A stretch of 10,047 nt of DNA from an uncultured Christensenella sp. Lineage in GTDB: Bacteria; Bacillota; Clostridia; Christensenellales; UBA1242. The DNA lies in assembly GCA_949293915.1 (NCBI GenBank), contig CASFFJ010000052.1:1-10047 (forward strand), given 5' to 3'. This document shows positions 6,308-10,047 of this stretch, piece by piece. The notes below the pieces were generated by a model, which made no database searches, had not been told where the DNA came from, and worked only from the letters and a program-made list of their open reading frames with translations. Each line of letters begins with the position of its first letter. The stretch's first letter is position 1. Both the position numbers and the translations under genes were made by a program.

Positions 6308-6333
6308 TATTCTATGCTGGTATTCTATGCTGG
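6308..6333. repeat. 13-bp tandem duplication at the groEL stop codon
   Basis: TATTCTATGCTGG occurs twice head to tail (6308-6320 and 6321-6333). The second copy carries the groEL stop codon and last codons. Collapsing the pair to one copy would leave the protein end unchanged, so it is a silent local duplication. Confidence 0.9.
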
Positions 6334-7935
6334 GCGCATTGTTTCAGATTCAATCGTACTCTCATCAATAGTGATTACACACTCAGTTGTAAGTAACGTG
6401 CTGGCTACACTACTAGCAGTTTCTAGTGCGATTCGTGTCACTTTAACCGGATCGATTATTCCGCGCTCAAACATATCGCAATAGTCATTGTTCTTAGCAT
6501 CATAGCCATAACAATAATCGCCATTTTCAACACATTGCACAACCACACCATCATCCACGCCTGCATTTCGTGCAATTTGTCTAATTGGTTCTTCCACTGC
6601 TTTTAAAATAATCTCTGCTCCAACTTTTTCATCACCGCTTAGAGTTTGCACAAATTCTCTCAATTTAGTTCGTGTTTTAAGCAATGCAACACCACCGCCA
6701 GCAACAACACCTTCTTCAATCGCTGATTTTGTGGCATTGAGTGCATCTTCAATTCTTAATTTTTTCTCACGCATTTCTATTTCAGAAATTGCACCAACTT
6801 TAATCATCGCCACTCCACCGTTAAGTCTAGATATCCTACCTTGCAAAGTCTCTAGCTCAAATGCAGAAGTTGCATTAGGTAGTTCTGATTTTAACAGTGC
6901 AATTCTTTCTTTGATTTGCTCTTTGTCCCCTTCTGCTCCAATAATGATTGTTGTATCTTTGTCCGATTTAACTTTTTTAGCTCTACCTAAATCTTCAATT
7001 GTCACATCATTAAAGTTATTATATAGGTCAGATGGGAAAAATCTTGCTTTAACACACATAGCAATATCATCCAAAACCATTTTCCTACGCTCGCCTATAA
7101 ATGGGGCTTTTACACCTACGCATTTAAATATTTTACGCATATTATTTACCACAATAGTAGTAAGTGCATCTCCTTCAATATCTTCAGCAATAATAAGCAA
7201 ACTTCCACCAACATTTGCAACTTTTTCTATAACTGGCAAAATTTCGTTGAGCGAACTGATTTTTTTATCTGTAATGAATATGTATGGATTATCCAATTCC
7301 GCCACCATATTAGCGTGATCAGCAGTCATATACGGACTAATGTAACCGCGGTTTATACGCATACCATCGACAATCTCCAAACTAGTATATATAGTTTTGC
7401 CTTCTTCAATAGTTATCACCCCATCATTACCGACTCGTTCAAAAGCTTTCGCAATAATCACTCCAACATCTTCGCTCCCCGCTGATATGCTTGCAATTTG
7501 TGCTATTGAATTATTATCATCAATTGAACGTGCGTTTGACTTAATCTCATCAACAACAACTTTTACTGCTTTTTTTATTCCTTCTCTCAGCGGTATAGGA
7601 TTTGCTCCTGCAACAAAATTTTTCAGCCCTTCGCTGAATATTTTCTCAGCAAGTACGGTTGCAGTTGTTGTACCATCTCCTGCCATATCATTGGTTTTGA
7701 CACACGCTTCACGAATAATTCTAGCGCCAATATCTTCTATTTCATCTTTAATAATAACATCTTTAGCAATTGTCACGCCATCATTAGTGATTATAGGATT
7801 ACCATCTCCACGCGTTAAAACAACATTACGACCTTTTGGTCCTAAAGTCACTTTGACCGATTTTGCTAATGTTTCCACTCCATTTAATAATTTTTTTCGT
7901 GCCTCATCTCCGTGACATATTAATTTCTTCATCAT
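6325..7935 (-). CDS. groEL: Chaperonin GroEL (Hsp60)
   Basis: ATP-driven folding chamber, 14 subunits in two rings, capped by GroES. 536 aa, covering equatorial, intermediate and apical domains. ATP-site residues are present: TLGPKGRNVVL (30-40), NDGVTIAKD (51-59, Asp52), GDGTTTATVL (86-95, Asp87), RIEDALNAT (394-402, Asp397) and EEGVVAGGG (407-415). The substrate and GroES-binding face keeps YISPYM (198-203), LPVIEKV (233-239) and VV (262-263). Two oddities: the apical stretch 277-310 departs from the usual PGFGDRRK and TGG pattern (PFIGERRK, then CVKARFFPSDLYNNF), and the C-terminus ends ...SETMRPA with no Gly-Gly-Met tail. The first ATG (7935) overlaps the groES stop as ATGA; the second ATG (7932) gives the family-typical N-terminus MKKLICHGDEAR. 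A partial Shine-Dalgarno AGGGG lies just upstream. Confidence 0.97.
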   Translation of the reverse strand: MMKKLICHGDEARKKLLNGVETLAKSVKVTLGPKGRNVVLTRGDGNPIITNDGVTIAKDVIIKDEIEDIGARIIREACVKTNDMAGDGTTTATVLAEKIFSEGLKNFVAGANPIPLREGIKKAVKVVVDEIKSNARSIDDNNSIAQIASISAGSEDVGVIIAKAFERVGNDGVITIEEGKTIYTSLEIVDGMRINRGYISPYMTADHANMVAELDNPYIFITDKKISSLNEILPVIEKVANVGGSLLIIAEDIEGDALTTIVVNNMRKIFKCVGVKAPFIGERRKMVLDDIAMCVKARFFPSDLYNNFNDVTIEDLGRAKKVKSDKDTTIIIGAEGDKEQIKERIALLKSELPNATSAFELETLQGRISRLNGGVAMIKVGAISEIEMREKKLRIEDALNATKSAIEEGVVAGGGVALLKTRTKLREFVQTLSGDEKVGAEIILKAVEEPIRQIARNAGVDDGVVVQCVENGDYCYGYDAKNNDYCDMFERGIIDPVKVTRIALETASSVASTLLTTECVITIDESTIESETMRPA

Positions 7936-8216
7936 TCTATCACCCCTATAACATCTATCTGTCTTATAATTACATAAATTTTATCATCTATTTTAAATTC
8001 TGCACCTGAATACTTGTTGTAAACAACCTTGTCCCCGACACCAACTTTCATATTAATTTGATTTCCATCAAAATCTGTTCCATCACCAACAGCTACCACT
8101 TGCCCAGTTTGTGGACGTCCTTGTGATGTCTCTGGCAATATTATGCCTGAATTAGTCATATTGTCATGCGTGTCTGGCAATATAACCACTCTATCAAATA
8201 ATGGTTTAATGTTCAT
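7932..8216 (-). CDS. groES: Co-chaperonin GroES (Hsp10)
   Basis: Seven-subunit lid of the GroEL chamber. 94 aa, the standard length. Visible parts: N-terminal KPLFDRVVI (4-12), mobile loop with SGIILPE (23-29) that docks on GroEL, GQVVAVGDG (38-46), GVGDKVVYNKYSGAEFKIDDKIYVII (59-84, the second half of the beta-barrel) and the roof hairpin around 46-56. The start ATG has a perfect Shine-Dalgarno AGGAGG (8226-8221) four bases ahead. It is the first gene of the groES-groEL operon, and its stop overlaps the groEL start, tighter than the short gap usually found between these genes. The sequence shows no exact CIRCE operator upstream. Confidence 0.97.
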   Translation of the reverse strand: MNIKPLFDRVVILPDTHDNMTNSGIILPETSQGRPQTGQVVAVGDGTDFDGNQINMKVGVGDKVVYNKYSGAEFKIDDKIYVIIRQIDVIGVIE

Positions 8217-8247
8217 TTTACCTCCTAAACTTGATTTTACATTAAGT

Positions 8248-8274
8248 TGTCAGTTTTTTATCCCTCGACTGCCA
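8248..8274 (-). promoter_or_regulatory. Inverted repeat in the groES 5' untranslated region
   Basis: On the minus strand TGGCAGT (8274-8268) faces ACTGACA (8254-8248) across 13 bases, six of seven positions complementary. It starts just after the predicted transcription start, where a HrcA operator would often lie. It shares some bases with CIRCE (TTAGCACTC-N9-GAGTGCTAA), but arm sequence and spacing both differ. It may be a diverged operator, another repressor's site or chance. Confidence 0.3.
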
Positions 8275-8294
8275 TTTTTTCATAAAATTATATT
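8265..8294 (+). promoter_or_regulatory. Weak candidate promoter of the SPOR-like gene
   Basis: TCGACT (8265-8270) and TATATT (8289-8294) are 18 bp apart, with a predicted start near 8301, 12 bases before the ATG at 8313. An alternative -10 is TAAAAT (8303-8308). Overlap with the groES -10 suggests that the two divergent promoters compete. Confidence 0.35.
8287..8292 (-). promoter_or_regulatory. Predicted -10 box of the groESL promoter
   Basis: A perfect TATAAT on the minus strand (8292-8287), placing the transcript start near 8280 and giving a 5' untranslated region of roughly 64 nt before groES. No good -35 lies at 17 bp; TTGCAT is present but 20 bp away. The box overlaps the candidate -10 of the divergent SPOR gene. 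Confidence 0.45.
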
Positions 8295-8312
8295 TTGTCC
8301 AATAAAATAAGT

Positions 8313-9050
8313 ATGCAAACATATATTTTTGATTATAATGAATACAAAAAACGAACAAAGAAAAAATTTAACTTTTCTTTCATCATTTTAACATTGTTCA
8401 TAATTGCTCTTTTGATAACTGCTTGTTTTATACAGCCAAAAAAACAAAAAACAGTATACTATTTTGTATCAGCCAATTCGTTTTTCAACTACACTGATGC
8501 CAGTAAGTTATCAAATGAAATTCAAGCACGTTCAGGTGCTGGATACATACATTTTGATGGAAAATATCATATTTTAGTAGCATTCTATACAAATAAAGAT
8601 GATGCAAATAGTGTGGTGGAAAATATTAAAGAAGATTATCCAACTGCATCAGTTTTTAGCTTAGAATTAGACAAATTCTACACGAATAAAAAACTAACAA
8701 AAAGTCAAAATAAATTAATTAAAAATATCTCAACCAATATTTCTTCGAATATTGATACACTATACGAATATTTTTTAAAATATGATAAGAATGAAATAAA
8801 TTTATCACAACTTTCAATAATAGCTTCGAATATAGAAGAAGATTTTACTGATCTTTACAATAACTATATTGATAGTTTTAAATCGACAAAATATTCGTTT
8901 AGTTCCACCTCACTAGATTATTTAAATAAGATAAAAAATTCAATTATTTCAATCAAAACTGCCTGCAAAAGCGATTATATTAGTTATGAATTAAAATACA
9001 ATTTGGTCTGTATGTCCGTTAATTATTCTTCGTTTTTGTCTTGTTTTTGA
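8313..9050 (+). CDS. SPOR-like domain membrane protein or lipoprotein
   Basis: 245 aa from the ATG at 8313. A basic N-terminus (12-20, KKRTKKKFN) precedes one hydrophobic segment (21-39), so the protein is anchored with its C-terminus outside. That segment ends in LITAC (34-38), which fits a lipobox, so Cys38 could be lipidated after cleavage; otherwise it is a single-pass membrane protein. Residues 47-116 look like a SPOR fold (VYYFVSANSFFNYTDA, GAGYIHFDGKYHILVAFYTNKDDA), a domain that binds denuded peptidoglycan at division or sporulation septa. The rest (117-245) is Asn/Ser/Lys-rich and helical-looking, and I do not recognise it. An in-frame TTG at 8295 is a less likely start because it lies beside the predicted -10. 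No Shine-Dalgarno site is seen. The 3' end overlaps the convergent TauE/SafE gene by 28 bp. The envelope role is inferred. Confidence 0.7.
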   Translation: MQTYIFDYNEYKKRTKKKFNFSFIILTLFIIALLITACFIQPKKQKTVYYFVSANSFFNYTDASKLSNEIQARSGAGYIHFDGKYHILVAFYTNKDDANSVVENIKEDYPTASVFSLELDKFYTNKKLTKSQNKLIKNISTNISSNIDTLYEYFLKYDKNEINLSQLSIIASNIEEDFTDLYNNYIDSFKSTKYSFSSTSLDYLNKIKNSIISIKTACKSDYISYELKYNLVCMSVNYSSFLSCF

Positions 9051-9412
9051 TGCTTTTCGCGTATCATTTCCACAATCTGCCATATACCTAAACAGATTAA
9101 GAATAATGCAAAAAGTTTTTTCAACACAACATTCGAAATATTATTAGCAACTAGTGATCCCATTAAACTAAAAATACATCCAGATAATGCTAATCCCCAA
9201 GTTTCTTTGTATGCCACCAAATGATTTTTTATATGGATAAAAAGTGCAATTATTGACATAGGCAAAAACGCTATTAGGTTTATCCCCTGCGCAGACAACT
9301 GTTCATATGACAAAAACAAAGTCAAAATAGGAATAGTTAGTGTTCCTCCACCCATACCCATTCCGCCAACAATACCACCTAAAAAACCCGCAACAATTTC
9401 CCAAAATATCAT
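9023..9412 (-). CDS. TauE/SafE family permease, half-length (second of pair)
   Basis: 129 aa, about half of a normal TauE/SafE transporter of roughly 250 aa, which is built from two homologous halves. Four predicted membrane segments: about 4-34 (broken by the Gly-rich GGMGMGGGTLTIPIL at 16-30), 45-62, 72-90 and 97-115; a charged tail follows (116-129). The glycine-rich loop followed by P and hydrophobics is the family hallmark. It lies nine bases after the other half-gene, with a Shine-Dalgarno-like GGGGA before the ATG, so the two are one transcript and probably assemble as a heterodimer. The family exports sulfite, sulfoacetate or related anions; the substrate here cannot be told. The 3' end overlaps the SPOR gene. 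Confidence 0.85.
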   Translation of the reverse strand: MIFWEIVAGFLGGIVGGMGMGGGTLTIPILTLFLSYEQLSAQGINLIAFLPMSIIALFIHIKNHLVAYKETWGLALSGCIFSLMGSLVANNISNVVLKKLFALFLICLGIWQIVEMIREKHQKQDKNEE

Positions 9413-9421
9413 ACTTTCCCC

Positions 9422-9784
9422 TTAAAAAATAAGCATTGCTAACCCACCTAGCAACATAAAAAATATAAAAATCCATTTAACAACATTATTTTTTAATTTG
9501 CTTAGCAAAGTTGCACCCGCTACACCACCCGCAATTATACCTACAATCACTGGCCAACCCGAACTAAAATCAATTGAGTTATAGCACATATATACAATCG
9601 TACTAACTAGACTAATTGGTAAAATCACAAATAATGCGGTTGCTTGTGCTTTTTTTTGCTCTAAACCAAACACTTTATTGAGAAGTGGCACGACAACCAT
9701 CCCGCCACCGCCACCAAAAAATCCATTAATTATACCAATCAATGCACCAAATAAAAATATGTGTATTTTTTTTACCCTTTTCAT
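9422..9784 (-). CDS. TauE/SafE family permease, half-length (first of pair)
   Basis: 120 aa and complete, with its own start and stop, so it is not a broken fragment. Membrane segments at about 7-34 (interrupted by GFFGGGGGMVVVPLL at 21-35), 46-68, 76-94 and 101-119. It matches the N-terminal half of TauE/SafE proteins in layout, and its partner gene follows nine bases later. There is no Shine-Dalgarno site before the ATG. A 13-codon upstream ORF ends in a TGA that overlaps this ATG as ATGA, which could supply ribosomes by coupling. It is divergent from the exported-protein gene at 9882. Confidence 0.85.
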   Translation of the reverse strand: MKRVKKIHIFLFGALIGIINGFFGGGGGMVVVPLLNKVFGLEQKKAQATALFVILPISLVSTIVYMCYNSIDFSSGWPVIVGIIAGGVAGATLLSKLKNNVVKWIFIFFMLLGGLAMLIF

Positions 9785-9822
9785 ATGGATATTGTGTACT
9801 TTTTATTTGAATTTATTTGCAT
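9781..9822 (-). CDS. Possible upstream ORF coupled to the TauE/SafE pair
   Basis: On the minus strand ATG at 9822 opens 13 codons (MQINSNKKYTISI) ending in TGA at 9783-9781, overlapping the ATG (9784) of the half-transporter gene. A TATAAT on the same strand (9843-9838) would start transcription near 9831, just ahead of it. There is no Shine-Dalgarno site. The overlap is exact, but an ORF this short could arise by chance. Confidence 0.35.
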   Translation of the reverse strand: MQINSNKKYTISI

Positions 9823-9845
9823 TTTTTTTATATTTATATTATAAT
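9817..9845 (+). promoter_or_regulatory. Promoter of the exported-protein gene, with symmetric -10
   Basis: -35 TTGCAT (9817-9822), 17-bp spacer, perfect -10 TATAAT (9840-9845); transcript start near 9852. The palindrome ATTATAAT (9838-9845) also gives a TATAAT on the minus strand, so the same site may fire leftward into the TauE/SafE pair. Confidence 0.65.
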
Positions 9846-9881
9846 TAATTAGTTTAAAGCAATAATTATATAGAGGTAAAA

Positions 9882-10047
9882 ATGAATTCTAGAATAAAAT
9901 CTTTTAAAATTATCAGTTTCGTTATGACAGTTTTTTTGTTTTTGACTGCCAACATATGCTTGTTGAATTTGAAAACTGATGAAAATATAGTATCAGCAAT
10001 AGGATATGAAACAATCAGTATAAGCAACGCGAATTTTAACAGCAATA
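9882..10047 (+). CDS. Exported protein, N-terminal part only (runs off window)
   Basis: The first 55 codons of an open frame that continues past the window edge. The ATG has a Shine-Dalgarno-like AGAGG (9872-9876) five bases ahead and a good promoter upstream. The N-terminus has basic residues (R4, K6, K9), a hydrophobic core (10-30) and a possible signal-peptidase site after Val-Ser-Ala (37-39). This is a Sec signal peptide or an N-terminal membrane anchor. The part visible after that (YETISISNANFNSN) is Ser/Asn-rich and too short to identify. I do not recognise the protein. Confidence 0.65.
   Translation, partial: MNSRIKSFKIISFVMTVFLFLTANICLLNLKTDENIVSAIGYETISISNANFNSN

Noticed and set aside
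6731..7915. Long open frames (195 and 172 aa) on the plus strand opposite groEL
   Set aside because: They are antisense shadows of groEL; the translations are Ser/Ile/Leu-rich with no family motif, and groEL is unmistakable on the other strand.
8248..8275. Canonical CIRCE (HrcA operator) upstream of groES
   Set aside because: The arms match only about 6/9 and 5/9 and the spacing is 11 where CIRCE has 9, so it was reported only as an unexplained inverted repeat.
8295..8312. TTG start for the SPOR-like protein
   Set aside because: It directly follows the candidate -10 (8289-8294) and has no Shine-Dalgarno site; the ATG at 8313 is preferred, though not proven.

Overview
The window is strongly AT-rich DNA with dense, mostly housekeeping genes. 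The standard genetic code is used: TGA acts as a stop in recX, groES and the SPOR gene. Several features point to an uncultured Firmicutes (Clostridia-like) chromosome: strong Shine-Dalgarno sites before some genes, a recX-acpS pair, a DUF1540-type Cys-rich protein, paired half-length TauE/SafE proteins, and a SPOR-domain membrane protein beside groESL. I see no mobile element, CRISPR array, rRNA or tRNA.

Layout. (1) 1-723: ung (uracil-DNA glycosylase, +). (2) 724-1152: a non-coding stretch with an intrinsic terminator (929-973), a near-consensus promoter (990-1018) and a compact regulatory leader for ileS. (3) 1153-4287: ileS, an IleRS2-type isoleucyl-tRNA synthetase with the altered GXHH signature, followed by a bidirectional terminator. 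(4) 5416-4464 (-): recX and acpS, coupled by an ATGA overlap. (5) 5417-5696: very AT-rich spacer with a 20-bp tandem repeat. (6) 5697-6011: small protein with two DUF1540-like Cys clusters (+). (7) 8216-6325 (-): groES-groEL operon with overlapping genes. (8) 8313-9050 (+): SPOR-like membrane protein or lipoprotein, transcribed divergently from groES. (9) 9784-9023 (-): two half-size TauE/SafE genes; the last overlaps the SPOR gene tail to tail by 28 bp. (10) 9882-end (+): the start of an exported protein, cut by the window edge.

The main discovery is the ileS leader. A 20-codon ORF at 1025-1087 encodes MFKFIIAIVIMSYIILPIKR, with seven isoleucines in 20 residues and all three Ile codons used. 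It is followed by a 10-bp antiterminator pairing (1092-1101 with 1115-1124) that excludes an 8-bp terminator hairpin with a U-tract (1112-1136). This looks like ribosome-mediated transcription attenuation sensing charged tRNA-Ile, in place of the T-box expected for a Firmicutes ileS. The ORF's AUG falls where transcription should start, so the leader peptide may be translated from a leaderless transcript. The promoters of ung and recX have the same geometry, which suggests that leaderless first genes are a habit of this organism.

Functionally the window combines DNA repair and recombination control (ung, recX), tRNA charging (ileS), activation of acyl carrier protein (acpS), protein folding (groESL) and envelope or transport genes (SPOR protein, TauE/SafE halves, exported protein). 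All functional calls rest on motifs read by eye; no database search was possible.
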